This document shows, piece by piece, positions 43,978-55,248 of a DNA stretch of 64,000 nucleotides. Under the pieces are notes generated by a model that saw nothing but the letters and a program-made list of their open reading frames with translations, had not been told where the DNA came from and did no database searches. This DNA comes from Vombatus ursinus (lineage: Eukaryota; Chordata; Mammalia; Diprotodontia; Vombatidae): assembly GCF_900497805.2 (NCBI RefSeq), contig NW_020954681.1, positions 3,307,860 through 3,371,859 of the forward strand, read 5' to 3'. Made by a program: the position numbers and the translations under genes. Every line of letters begins with the position of its first letter. Within the stretch, counting starts at the first letter, position 1.

Positions 43978-44279
43978 AGAGATATAATTTTAATCAAGGA
44001 ACCTATCTCTGAGAAGAGCAGAGCAGTTAGCCTAGTGACCCCTTCTCCCTTCTAGGCAGGAATTAGTTTTCCTTAGAAAGTAAGTAAAATTTCAGAGATA
44101 TCTATTTATGCCTGCCTACAAACCACATTTAGACAACCCATGTGTATACACATAACCTAGGTGCGCAAGAAGCAAAATAATAATAAATTCTACTAAAGCC
44201 AGTGATTCGGAACAAAGGACTGGAGTGGAGGGTGACACCTCCATTTGACTCTACCTAGAAGTTTTTGTTCTTTGCTTCT

Positions 44280-46025
44280 ATCCCTTCCCTTTAAAAATAT
44301 TGTTATCTCTTATTTTTATATCCCCTTTTCAAAATATATCCCTCCCTACTCTCTTACCCATGTAGCCATTCCTTGTAACAAAGAAGAAAAAGAAAGAAAG
44401 AGAAGAAACAATCTGACAGGATAAATAATATTCTACACCTACAGTCCACCCCACCTCTGAAAAGAAAGAGGAGAGTACACTTTCTCAACTCTACTTGAAA
44501 GAAGGATTTGTCATTATAATTGTACCAGTTTCCCATTTATATCTTTCTTTTTTTGTCCTTTCCATTTAAGTTACTGTTGTCATGTATACTATTTTTACGG
44601 TTCTACCTACTTCACTCTGCATCAATTCATATGTCATCCTTTGCTTCTCTGGAATCTTCATATTCATTAGTTCCTAAGATATAATAATATTCTATTATAT
44701 TCAGAGACCACAATTTGTTTAGTGTCTCCTCAGTCAATGACAACAACCTACTCTGGTTCCATTTTTTCTACCACAAAAAGTGCTGCTGTGAACAATTTGG
44801 TGTATATGGAACATTACTTTTGTTTTTAACCTCTTAGGTTATAAGCCTAGTAGTGGGATCTCTAGGTCAAAGGGAATGGATATTTTCATCAGTCTTTTTC
44901 AGCATAATTCCAATGGTTTTACAGAATGGAGGGACCAATTGAAAATTCCATCAACAGGGCATTCATGTGCCTTCATTTGACAGCCTTTCCAACAATAATT
45001 ATTCTCAACTCTCATCATCTTTGCCAACTTGCTAGATATGAGACAAAACTTCAGAGCTGTATTGATTTGCATTTTTCTTCTCATTATTATTGATTTGGAG
45101 CAGTCTTTCACATGGTTGTTAATGGTTTGCAATTCTTCATATGAAGACTTTGTTCATATCCTTGGACCACTTTCATCATTGAAAATTTGCTAGTGCTCTT
45201 AAATATTTCTGTTAATTGTGTATATTGATGTAAAGATTTTCTCCAATCAACAGCTTACCTTCTAATCTTAGAAGCACTGATGCTGTTCCATGTAGATGTT
45301 TTTCAACTTCATGTAATAAAGATTATCTTTTTTATCTTTTGTGATTGCCTCTCTCCCTTGTTTGATTAAAAACTCTTTCTTGAGCCACAGTTATGTAAGG
45401 TATCTGACCTAATTTTTTTATGATGTAACCTTTTATATTTATGTCATGTATCCATTTTGGTTATGTTGTAGTAAGTAGTGTAAGATGTCAGTATGTCAGT
45501 CTAAACCTAATTTCTGCCAAAATGCTTTACAGTTTTTTTCTAGAAGGTCTTGTCAAATAGGGAGTTTCTCCTTGAGGTAATTTATGTTGTCAGGTTTATC
45601 TAACACTGGATTACTTAGGGTTATTGTTTCTGATTCTTCCTTATTGACTCTGTTCTGCTGATGTACTTCAGTATCTGCCAATCCATATGAGATAATCACT
45701 GTTTTATAATATAATTTAGAATCAGGAAATGCTGTTTCTCTTTCATGCTCCTTTTTTCCATAATGTTTCCTGAGAGTCCGCTTTCCGCCAAATAATTTTT
45801 ATTATTTTGTCTAGTTCTATAAAGTACATCTTTGGTAATTTGCATTAAATCTATAAATTAATTTAGGCATTATAGTACTTTCCGTTGTACTGATATGACT
45901 CAACAAATATCTAATTATTTGTCACCCTTTACTTCTTTCAAGATTATGTTTAATTGTATTTGCATGAGTTCTGAGTATATAACCAAGAAGGATTGATCCC
46001 AGATTGTTTTTTGTTTAATTTAACT
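44280..46025 (-). mobile_element. Old L1 LINE copy E, 3' UTR and ORF2 (right of insertion at 46514-46800)
   Basis: It starts with a 3' UTR-like ATATCCCTCCCTACTCTCTT and a broken run of ORF2 in reverse: GTGCTGCTGTGAACAATTTG, AAGTGGGATCTCTAGG-type, GATTTGCATTTTTCTTCTCA, CAGTCTTTCACATGG. Further on, the AATCAGGAAATGCTGTTTCT block corresponds to the ORF2 region upstream of the C-terminus. It follows mammalian L1 block order but belongs to an older subfamily. It is cut by the patchwork insertion at 46026-46513. Confidence 0.8.
44517..44660 (+). repeat. Donor of piece 1 of the patchwork insertion
   Basis: These 144 bp recur at 46026-46169 in the same orientation with 3 mismatches (offset 1509). 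They are part of the 3' UTR/ORF2 end of L1 copy E. Confidence 0.93.
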
Positions 46026-46513
46026 TAATTATACCAGTTTCCCATTTATATCTTTCTTTTTTTGTCCTTTCCATTTAAGTTACTGTTGTCATGTACACTA
46101 TTTTTACGGTTCTACCTACTTTACTCTGCATCAATTCATATGTCATCCTTTGCTTCTCTGGAATCTTCACCTATTTGGCTCTACTCCTAACTCAATTTGG
46201 AACCCTTTGGCTAAGCTCTTTCCCACCCTGGATCTTCATTTCATTCATATATCTTGTGTTGAAAATGAGTAGACCACCATTTATGGTTTACGTTTTTTTC
46301 TAGCGCCTTAAAAAAAGAGGCCTATTCCTACTTGACCTTCTTACCACCCTTTCATCCATCTTGGCCAGAAACTAAAGCCTCTATCAGAAATGAAAACTCA
46401 GCACCTGGAGTAGTCATTCTGTAGGGACCATTTATCTCTTCACCATTTCTAAAGGAGCTTGGAGGCTGGCAACATGGGTGAAATTTAACACTGCAATAAA
46501 AAGAACTACAAAC
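46026..46513. other. Patchwork insertion built from three nearby templates
   Basis: Piece 1 (46026-46169) copies 44517-44660 directly, with 3 mismatches in 144 bp. Piece 2 (46174-46245) is an exact 72-bp reverse complement of 48637-48708. Piece 3 (46254-46490) copies 49259-49495 directly, with 2 mismatches in 237 bp. Four and eight bases join the pieces (46170-46173, 46246-46253). The last bases, 46495-46513, fold back on the L1 flank. The block interrupts L1 copy E, which resumes at 46514. Confidence 0.9.
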
Positions 46514-46529
46514 TGTAGTTCTTTTTATT
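46495..46529. repeat. Perfect 16-bp hairpin at the right junction
   Basis: AATAAAAAGAACTACA (46495-46510), loop AAC, then its exact complement at 46514-46529. The right arm is native L1 sequence; the left arm appears to be copied back from it. Confidence 0.95.
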
Positions 46530-46800
46530 TGTTTTCGCTATTCAATTATTCCATTAAGGATTTTGTTATTACTTTATAAAAATACTGGGGGGGGTTTGTG
46601 GATTTGTTTCTATCCTGCAACATTACCAAAACTATCAATTACCTCAATTCATTGCTTTGCTGATTCTCTGAAGTTTTCTAAGTAAATTATCATGCTGTCA
46701 GCACATAGAAATAATTTTGTCTACTTTTTGCTGACATTTATGTGATTTATTTCTTTCTCTTGTTTTATTTTTAATCACTAGAGTTTTTAAAACTATGAAA
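46514..46800 (-). mobile_element. Old L1 LINE copy E, upstream ORF2 part
   Basis: L1 ORF2 in reverse resumes here (TGTTTCTATCCTGCAACATT, ATCATGCTGTCAGCACATAG), corresponding to RT-domain sequence. It ends near 46800. Confidence 0.75.
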
Positions 46801-46922
46801 CACCAAAAAGAAAATCTAGTTTGAAAAAAAAAACACAAAACCTCAGATCCAGAAAACCCTTGGAGCAACTTCAGGAATAATTCTGAAGTGATATAATATG
46901 TCCATCAAAAATAAATCAACAG

Positions 46923-47063
46923 GGGCAGGTAGGTGGCACAGTGAATAGAGCACCAGCCCTGATTCAGGAGGACCTGAGTTCAAACCCAGCCTCAGACACA
47001 TAACACTTACTAGCTGTGTGACCCTAGGCAACTCACTTAACCCCATTGCCTAGCCCAAAAAAG
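46923..47063 (+). mobile_element. WSINE-type CORE-SINE with target duplication
   Basis: The head GGGCAGGTAGGTGGCACAGT and the box-B GAGTTCAAACCCAGCCTC are present, and the tail is short. AAATCAACAG is duplicated (46913-46922 and 47064-47073). Confidence 0.92.
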
Positions 47064-47159
47064 AAATCAACAGCTAGAAGGAATTTTGTACCCTAAATCA
47101 GCAAACTGTCTGGTACATTCGACTGCTATTTAGGCCCAGGCATAAAAAGCAAAAAGATA

Positions 47160-47975
47160 GACTTAAGTTCTATTGGCACTGCTTAACTGGATCATTCTTC
47201 TGTGTTCCAAAAGTGTTTGAATCCTAGAGGCAAAGACTCTCTTTCTGTAAAGAAAAAAGAGAACCATACCCAAGACTGTGGCAAGGGACCAAGAAAGTCA
47301 TCTGAGAAGGTTCCCTAGTTTAATACTGAGTTTGTGAAGGGTCTGACTCCCTAAAATTTAAGCCTCTGGGCTTGAAGTTAAAAGAGGGATGAGAACACAC
47401 ATTCTTCTTCTTTTGGAAGACCTCTAGCTACAGCCAGAAATGAGAAAGAGAGAGAGAGGCAGCACCACCATTGTACAGAGGAGCCATGCTCGGCAATGAC
47501 CATAAGGCCAGCTTAGTTCAGAAATGACAAGACCAGTGGGATGCCACTTCACAGAAACCAAATGCCCTGTGAGACCATCAGGAAGCAGGCCCAGCAGGAA
47601 CAGTGCAATGATATCATCACAACAAATTAATAGCCCTTATAGTATGGGAGGCATGAGTTGTCCCTCCATATGCGTGTCCTTTCTACATGTGCCCTTACCA
47701 TACGTGTTCTACACATACACGCTTTTCTATAAATGTTCCTTAGCCACATATATTCATTTCAAATGTGCCTTTCATGTATGTTCCCTATGAATATTCACTG
47801 TTACCCAGCGATGCATGATTGTGGAAGAATATGCTGGAGTAGTCTGAAGGAAATGTTCTACTGCTTTGTTTCTTAATACACTATTTCAATAAATGCCTCT
47901 GTTATCCGCAACGTTGGAGCGTTGAACTACTTGTATTCTTAAGTTCTCTGTTAACCCTCAAAATCACACTATTCC
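47160..47975 (+). other. Possible solo-LTR-like fossil
   Basis: A promoter-like and AATAAA-bearing layout of roughly 0.8 kb ends in a CTCAAAATCACAC block, which recalls an LTR of an endogenous retrovirus. I cannot name a family or find a second copy, and the borders are guesses. If it is one, it is an isolated old remnant without internal genes. Confidence 0.2.
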
Positions 47976-48109
47976 AAGTCAGTTTTCAATGTACTCAATC
48001 CAACATTTGGAGAGTCCCTGCTACATACATATTCCCTGCTAGGTATGAGACTATAAAGTTTAGAAAAACACAAACTTCAATCTCGAGGAGTTTATAGTTA
48101 TGAAAATAA

Positions 48110-48365
48110 TAATAGCAATTAGCAATTTTATAGCACTTGAAAGTTTGAAAAGCTCTTTACAAATATCTCATTTGATCCTCACAAGAACCCTGGTAGGTAG
48201 GTGCTATTGCTATCTTTGTCTTATAGGTAAAGAAGCTGAGGCAAACAGAGGTTAAGTGATGTGCCCAGGTCATACCCAGTAAGTGTCTGAAGCCATCTCT
48301 GAACTCAGGTTTTCCTGACTCCTGATGTGCAGTACTCTATTTACTGAATCACCTTGATGCCTATA
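48110..48365 (-). mobile_element. MIR/Ther-2-type CORE-SINE
   Basis: TTTTATAGCACTTGAAAGTT, ATCTCATTTGATCCTCACAA, AGGTAGGTGCTATTGC and AGAAGCTGAGGCAAACAGAG are in reversed order; it is well preserved. Confidence 0.8.
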
Positions 48366-48554
48366 GTAGTATGGGAGACAAGATACATACAAATCACAGA
48401 AAATCCAACGACTGTTTTCAAGGAAGGAAAGAAAATCTCCTTGCTGGGGGATCAGGGAAGGTGAACCCTGAATTCTTGAAATGAATTTGTACAAGATCTT
48501 CAACCCTCAGTGATACTGATGTTGATGTGATCAATGGCTATATTTTCTCGCTCT

Positions 48555-48760
48555 GAAATCCTTGAATACTTGAAACCAGAAGAGACACCCAGACAAGATG
48601 GCATCTAATCCAAACCCCTCATTCTCAGATGGGGAAAATGAAATGAAGATCCAGGGTGGGAAAGAGCTTAGCCAAAGGGTTCCAAATTGAGTTAGGAGTA
48701 GAGCCAAAACTAGAATTCAGGCCGACTTCCTCTCAAATCAAGGAAACAGCCAGGAAGCCA
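48555..48760 (-). mobile_element. MIR3-like SINE; holds donor of piece 2
   Basis: CATTCTCAGATGGGGAAAAT and GCCAAAACTAGAATTCAGGC give a reversed MIR3 layout. 48637-48708 is the inverted template for 46174-46245, matching at all 72 positions. Confidence 0.65.
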
Positions 48761-49258
48761 TTAATTTTGACCAGTGAGTCCTTGGTTTGAGTGTGGTTAC
48801 GTCAAACAAGGCTAATGATCATCTCTTCTTATCTTTGAGACCCAGTAATGCTAAAAGTATAGTAGCCTCCATGATTTGCTTCCTGTCAAGGGATATGAAG
48901 GATGAAACTCTCCCTCCAGATCAGCAGCAGAAGTAATGACTTTTCTCAATTTGAATGAGAATGGAGGTTTTTCCAGATGTTTCCATGAACCACTGCAAAT
49001 AGGGATTTGTGCCATCTGCACACTGCAGCTCTGTCAAGGGCAGTGCATTTGAAGAAGAGTACTTGATTTAGGTTTTTTTTGTTTGCTTGCTTCAAGCTAC
49101 TTGTACTTTATCAAGGCCCTGTTTGCAATCATCCAATACCAATCTCATGATGGAGAAGGCTTGGAGATCTAAGCATAAGTTTCAGATTCCTTCCACTCCT
49201 AGAAACAAAACTTTAGTTATCCCAAAAGAACCCAGTCAGGCAAGCCTCCATTCTGCCA

Positions 49259-49495
49259 TTGTGTTGAAAATGAGTAGACCACCATTTATGGTTTACGTTT
49301 TTTTCTAGCGCCTTAAAAAAAGAGGCCTATTCCTACTTGACCTTCTTACCACCCTTTCATCCATCTTGGCCAGAAACTAAAGCCTCTATCAGAAATGAAA
49401 ACTCAGCACCTGGAGTAGTCATTCTGTAGGGACCATTTATCTCTTCACCATTTCTAAAGGAGTTTGGAGGCTGGCGACATGGGTGAAATTTAACA
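49259..49495 (+). repeat. Donor of piece 3 of the patchwork insertion
   Basis: These 237 bp recur at 46254-46490 with 2 mismatches (offset 3005). They belong to no repeat family that I recognise, so the match is a true local duplication rather than two copies of a dispersed element. Confidence 0.93.
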
Positions 49496-50639
49496 AAAAG
49501 GTAAATTGAAGCAATCCTCCAAACAAGATAACAGCTTATTAAGAGGGTGCCGAACCTATTAATAAAGTATGGGTTAATGGCACTGCCTCTGGCCAAAGAC
49601 AAATTCTACAATTCTTTCCAAAATAAACTTGGCCTTCTCAGTATTCTCCCCTCTTCTCCATCCTCTCACTAAATGTCATCCATCCCAAACTTCTGTTTCC
49701 TTCATCTGGTTATCTGTGATGACCACAAACCCTTTCTCTATTATCATTCATCTCTTCTCTCAATTTCTTCCTTATTCAGCTACCCTTAAATCTTCCTGAC
49801 CTCAATGCATCCCTGCTCACTTCTCCATAATATCCTTTCACAGAGCTCTATGTAACACTCATCCTATTACACAACTCCCTTGCATCCCCTCTTTTCACCC
49901 CCTACTTTCTCCCCTTAACTGAAATCGGGCTTTTGGTGATGATGATGCTTCTCTCTCAACCTTCCTCAGTAGAGCCTGCTTCCTGTTCCCTCAAGGATGC
50001 AGAGAGGGAGTGTGCTGGCTTATTACCTAGGCCTCACTAGTGGGTCCGTGCAGTCATTCAGCCATACTCATATAACATCAGACACACTTTTGAAATCTAC
50101 CTCACCCACTGATATCACTCTTGATCTGTCCCCTTTGCTCGTGTCTCCTGTCCTCCAGGACATTCTCTTATCTTCTATAATGACTTCAGCACATGGATCA
50201 CAGTCTTTCCCACCTTATCTCCTGCCATCAATCTTGGAGCTCCAACATCCATGGTGTTGACCTTCCTCATGGTTTAGTACTGCTTGATAGAACAGTAACA
50301 CAATTTTCCAAACCTAAGACTGGGACACAGCCTGACAAGGTATATTTATTTTGCAAGGCCACATTAAAAAGTGTATCTTCCTTTCTTAAATGTTGCACTC
50401 CACTAGAAAATCCTGCATACATAGTTGCTGTGTCTTTAATTGTGTCTGATTTTTAAGCTCTCTCAAAGAGGGGAAGATAATAAGGGAACTAGGGGGAAGG
50501 GGATTCACATGTGGTATTTCTTTAACCAAAAAAATCCCCAAAATAAATGAAAAGTAAATAAGAATCAGCACCTACTGGCCAATACCCATCCTTGCTTTCT
50601 CATCTTCATAATATCTTTACAAGGAATGTTAAATACACA
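49496..50639. other. Unassigned sequence, possible L2 5' part
   Basis: The pyrimidine-rich stretch 49620-50260 has the look of an L2/CR1 endonuclease-side region in the + sense, but I cannot fix motifs. No host exon is supported. Confidence 0.3.
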
Positions 50640-51250
50640 CATTGAAACACAATTTTTTATGGTAACAGGAGACTTTTACAAGTCATTTGCTATAGTGGAC
50701 TACCTCTTTACATTCCCACATCAAACTGAGAGATGTATTGAATATAATGTCCCACTGTGTTTACTGATTTCCAGAAGTTGACTCGAGAAAAAACAGGTGT
50801 TGAAGGCGCTTGTCAAAGAATCTTTCACATAGTTCAGAAATATTATACTGACTCTCAACTGTTAGAATAGGAATTAAGAACCTGAGAAACTCTGTCTCCC
50901 TTTCTAACAAGGCATACACGTCTCCAAAGATAGCTTTGTGGGCACAACATTGAAGATGTCAAATAATACACACACCCAAGACAGATGGGCCTACAAAGAT
51001 AACTTTATTCAATGATCCATAGAGCATTGGCATCAGTCAAGGTGTTAAACAGGGAAACGTATTGGCCAAGATGTTTTTCTTTGTCACAGAAAATGTCTTG
51101 TGTAAGGACTGAACCAGAGAAGGAATTCCTATAACCTGACAGGTTTCTCCAAATCTTCCCATTCCTAGATGACATCTGTTATAGAAAGACGTTCATCTTG
51201 GGAGCCATTACATCTTGCTCAGTCCAGGGAATATTCTTGGTACTTGAGCC
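50640..51250 (+). mobile_element. RTE-clade LINE reverse-transcriptase fragment
   Basis: One frame reads DFYKSFAIVDYLFTF, another VLKALVKES, and at 51035-51090 GVKQGNVLAKMFFFVTENVL. These parallel the RTE/BovB-like RT motifs D(Y/F)xKAFDSV, (A/L)LEALVKQG and GVRQGDxxSPxLFxxxLENV in order and spacing. Several stops and frame changes show an old inactive copy. Confidence 0.45.
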
Positions 51251-53160
51251 CAGCCAGAAGAAAACACCGTGGAATGTAAATACCACTTATTGGTCTGGCT
51301 CTGAGTCAAGTTTCTTATGCAAGGAATTATTTTCCTGAAGGCCTTATTTAAGCCACAACCTCACCATCAGGAACCAGGATGGGTTCCTGAGCTCTAACAG
51401 CAGTTCTGATTTGGAAAAAGCAAACTGCCAGTAGTGATTGTTGTTTTTTGGGGGGGGGGGGGAGGGCAGTCAGGATATCCCAAGTGCCATTAGAACTATG
51501 CAAAATAGCTCTGCCTGCTTAGCGCCATATAGGGCATATTATTTCTCTCTTTGCAAAAATCCTTCAACAGACTCCACATCAGCAAACCAAACACAAGCAT
51601 GTTCCGCTGGGACAGACCATGGGAACCCTTTGAACCCAGTAACTACCAAAACAACACCGAACTAGTTGTACTGAATCTGAGAACATTAACCAGTTTCCAC
51701 AATAGAAACTAGAGGAATATGAAAGAAATTAGTTGAAATATCCACATTGGAAAAAAGGAACCAGGTGAAAAACCACATATTCCCAGACAGTGATAAATAG
51801 CATAAAGGGCAATCCATGAAGTTAGTTCATTGATACATTAAATCCAAGAAACATCTATTAAGTGTCTAATATAGAAAAGACACTGTGCCGGGCTTAACAG
51901 GTACATCTTGCTACAAATGCATGCTGAGGTGGGGCTAGAACAGAATACAAATAAATTGGGCTGGATAAGAGTTTTTGAAGTTGTACGATGTCCTCCCCTT
52001 CAAAAATAGACAAAAAGAGTACATCTCTTGCTATGGAAAATTAAATGGGGAAAGTCAACCAAGAGAGGATAACTCCTCAGTCTTTGAGGACTTATCTATG
52101 GGACTGTTGCCTCAATCGATCCAGATCTTGCTCCTCGGTAACCAAATTAGCAGAAGATCTCTGTAAGTAGCTATGGCCAAAATATCCACCCCATTCCAGG
52201 CAGCCTGGTGATAGGCCTCTCCAAAGAGGGGATAAAAAGGGAAACAAAGATTGCCAACAGATAATGAGAATGGGGAAACATACGTGGCAACAGCAGTCTC
52301 CAGACTTTTTTTCCTGGCTACAATCAGATGCATTGCCAAAAAGTCACAGGTGCACTCCACATGAGATAATGATAGAATGCAAAGTAAAGAGATTTGTAGC
52401 CAAAGTGGTTTCCCCCAACCGTGCAGCAATGCACCTCGTACATGAAATTCAGAAAATGCTGGCAGCTTTACAAGAGTGAATATCAATAAACCTCCAAGCT
52501 TAGATGGGTGAAAGAGAGGATGGATTAAAAATACTGAAGACCTTCAGGCATTGGGGAAACCCTTGATTAACTTTTTAAAAAAATATCCTGTATGTGGTAT
52601 AACTCTAGTTCCTATGACTGATCTATTTAACACACACTTCAGAAACTCTCTATTCAAATAAGTTATGTCCCCTTCAAAGCAAGCCAGTTAATAGGCTATA
52701 TGTGCACTAAAATGAGAAGGACAGTGTGCAAAGAAGGGGGCCAACCAGCTGGGGTTGGACAGCATTTTATCAGATGATCCAATAGCCAATAAAGCTTTTT
52801 GGCTTTACATTAAGCTGGTCATTTTTGGTTACGATAAACCCAGTCACCAGCTTCATATTCAGCTAGCGGTTTTTACTATTTACTATCCAGTTAGGACATC
52901 ATCAAGGAGTGGGACTTCTATTATGGTCCTTATTTTTACCAACAGGAAGGACCTGGTTGCTGAGAGGGAATGACCACACACTCAGGATGCTCTGACAGAG
53001 CAGGTTTCAAAGCTTTCAGAGAAAGAATAGGTCACATGTCAGGAATAATAATTCTACAGGGAAAGGCAGCCCAGGAGGGAAGAGAGTCCTTGAGAATGAA
53101 ATTCTGAAGACACTGGAAGAAACAAATCTGGATGAGAAGGAAAGAGGGAATCATGTAAAG
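51251..53160. other. Unassigned sequence
   Basis: It contains a G14 tract (51449-51462) and a reversed L2 tail piece (51835-51895). The longest open frame is 124 codons on the - strand (52112-52486), with hydrophobic stretches but no recognisable domain; an overlapping + frame of 71 codons (52264-52479) makes both doubtful. An older LINE or LTR body cannot be excluded. Confidence 0.3.
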
Positions 53161-53370
53161 CAATGATGTCAAATTTAAATAGAAACAGAGGCCACTAATC
53201 CATACTTAACGATAACTGGGGGCTGAATACGACAGCTTCAAAACATCATGTTACCTATGTTTTATTGTATTTTTACTTACTTTGTTTAAAATTTTCCAAT
53301 GACATTTTAATCTGGTTCAGGATGCACTGGGTAGTGTTGCAGCCAACATGTCTGACACCTTTGATGTGAA
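53161..53370. mobile_element. hAT-type MITE of the GTCAAAC family, copy 3
   Basis: It starts GCAATGATGTCAAATTTAAA and ends CATGTCTGACACCTTTG, with the shared body CAATGACATTTTAATCTGGT. It is the most complete of the three copies. Confidence 0.75.
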
Positions 53371-53460
53371 CATATGTGAATAGATGCATAGGAAAATCAA
53401 AAATCAAAATAAAACTCTGAAAGTCATGTGTCAGTATCAAGGGAAAGTAATGGCAGGTCA

Positions 53461-53710
53461 GGTCAAATCAACAAGTATTTATTAAGTGCTTGCTATGTGC
53501 CAGACACTGAACTAAGCAGGAGGAATGTAAATACAAGCAAAAAAGAAAAAAAAATAGTTCCTGCCCTCAAAGAGCTTACATTCTAACGGAGGAAGATAAC
53601 ACATAGAGGAAGATGAAAGGGGAGGTGGGGAGGTATCAGCAAGGTGTGGGAGGATCACTGCAAAATTGGGAGAGTCAGAGGTGGGGCCAGGAGAGGAAAG
53701 GAGGTCAAAG
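53461..53710 (-). mobile_element. L2 LINE 3' end
   Basis: AACAAGTATTTATTAAGTGC, TTGCTATGTGCCAGACACTG and CCTGCCCTCAAAGAGCTTAC form a reversed L2 tail. Confidence 0.75.
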
Positions 53711-54795
53711 TCATTTGAAAACAGTGTGAGGCCTGTCAATGCTTAGAATGAGATGGAGCTGGTAAGGAAAGCTATGGACAATAAAAATAGGTTTGGGCTA
53801 TACTAGAGAAGAAGGATGATCAGAGAAGAGATGGGACCATCGCTCAGGGTGGATGGAATAATGATAAATGAGATGGAGGGAAGGCAATGCTCTTCAACTC
53901 CTTTCTTTTTGCCTTCTCTGCCAAGGAATAGGATCTTGGGACTATAAAGGATAGAATAAATATAGCTAATAGGAAGAGCTGAAAGCCAAGATAACCATGG
54001 AGATAATAATAAAGCACATTATTGTCTCTGATGAATTCAAATAAGCAGACCTAGAAAAGTATCCCAAAACAATGAAAGAACCGATGGATGTGACTGCTAA
54101 GTCGCTATCTTTGAAGGATTGTGGACAATGGAAGAGACACCACCATCTTTAGAACTGCCATGTGTTGGCCTCTGTTGCTTCTGTTTTGTTTTTCAAAAGA
54201 AAGAAGAGAGCGGAGGCTATATAAAACTATAAAATAATGATTTTGACTTCAATTCCGGGCAAAATTCTAGAATAGAGACACAGTGATAACAGTTGGTCAC
54301 CCATCCTTATCTGCCAATATGCCTTATATGCCAATATTCTCCATGCAAGGGACCCACCCAATATATTAGTGAACATCATCTCTTTCTTCTGATAACGTGA
54401 CAAGGCCAAGGAAGACCTGGGCTGTTCACATGTCATCATTTACTACATGACCAGCCTATCTCCTTTATCAAACACAAATTTCCCTTGTGTCATATATTTA
54501 CTCCTGTCCTTCAAAGTTCCTTGTTTGTATGTTTCAGCTGATTTACTCCTACCACGCGCCTTTCCATGGCTCTCTGCATGATATTCAATTTCTGTTATTT
54601 GGAGATTGATGTATTATTCCATATCTTACAGCCACATTATTGTTCTACATGTTAGAATATTGGCACTAAAAAAAAATGGGCTTTTGTTTCTGAGAAAAGT
54701 TTGGGTCATTAAAAGAGCTTTTCTATTTCCCAAACATGAGCCAACTTGCTCTCCTCATTAGGGTAGGGAACTTCCCGCAAGGAAATTATAATTAC
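53711..54795. other. Unassigned sequence
   Basis: Nothing recognised beyond short AT-rich patches. Confidence 0.3.
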
Positions 54796-54799
54796 CAAT

Positions 54800-55010
54800 G
54801 CAGACTGACAAGTGTGCCTTACCTAAGGTCACACAATCATTATGTAAGGCCTCAGTTTCCTCAACTGTTAAATGAGGGAGTTGGTCTCGTTGACCTGGAA
54901 AGTCCCTTCCAGCCCTAAATCTTTGATCTTATGATCCTATATGTCAAAGGTGGGACTTGAATCCCAGTATTTCTGACTCTGTGGTCAACTACATTACACT
55001 ATATGTTTCC
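54800..55010. mobile_element. MIR pieces, mixed orientation
   Basis: A + part (CCTCAGTTTCCTCAACTGTT, GACCTGGAAAGTCCCTTCCA) is followed by a reversed end (GTGGGACTTGAATCCCAG). Confidence 0.55.
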
Positions 55011-55071
55011 ATGGACCTGGCACGTAGGAGGTACTTGCTAGGATAAATGCTTGTTGGGTTGAATTAGATTG
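55011..55071 (+). mobile_element. L2 LINE tail
   Basis: CCTGGCACGTAGGAGGTACT and GATAAATGCTTGTTGGGTTG complete an L2 end. Confidence 0.65.
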
Positions 55072-55085
55072 AAAAATGACCTACC

Positions 55086-55234
55086 TAGAGGGGCAACTAG
55101 GTGGCGCAGTAGATAGAGCATCGGCCCTGAAGACAGGAGGACCTGAGTTCAAATCCGGCCTCAGACCAAACACTTGACACTTACTAGCTGTGTGACCCTG
55201 GGCAAGTCACTTAACCCCAATTGCCTAAAAAAAA
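55086..55234 (+). mobile_element. WSINE-type CORE-SINE, full length with target duplication
   Basis: The head GGGGCAACTAGGTGGCGCAG is intact. GAGTTCAAATCCGGCCTCAG and CTAGCTGTGTGACCCTGGGC follow, with an A13 tail. It is framed by a 14-bp perfect duplication AAAAATGACCTACC (55072-55085 and 55235-55248). It is the best consensus match of the five. Confidence 0.95.
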
Positions 55235-55248
55235 AAAAATGACCTACC

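Noticed and set aside
43849-44055. Frame starting MGLSDLPRVTQLVSVMCLRL, with a near copy at 46843-47046 (- strand)
   Set aside because: Both are the antisense reading of WSINE copies; the similarity is that of the SINE, not of a protein family.
46396-46415. REST/NRSF-like half site (CTCAGCACCTGGAG), also at 49401
   Set aside because: The second half of the motif is a poor match; it occurs twice only because the segment is duplicated.
52112-52486. 124-codon hydrophobic frame on the - strand
   Set aside because: A + frame of 71 codons covers the same bases and neither has a recognisable motif; retained only in the region note.
55086-55160. tRNA-like heads of the SINEs as possible tRNA genes
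   Set aside because: Box A and box B are recognisable, but the cloverleaf 3' half is replaced by the CORE; they are SINE heads.
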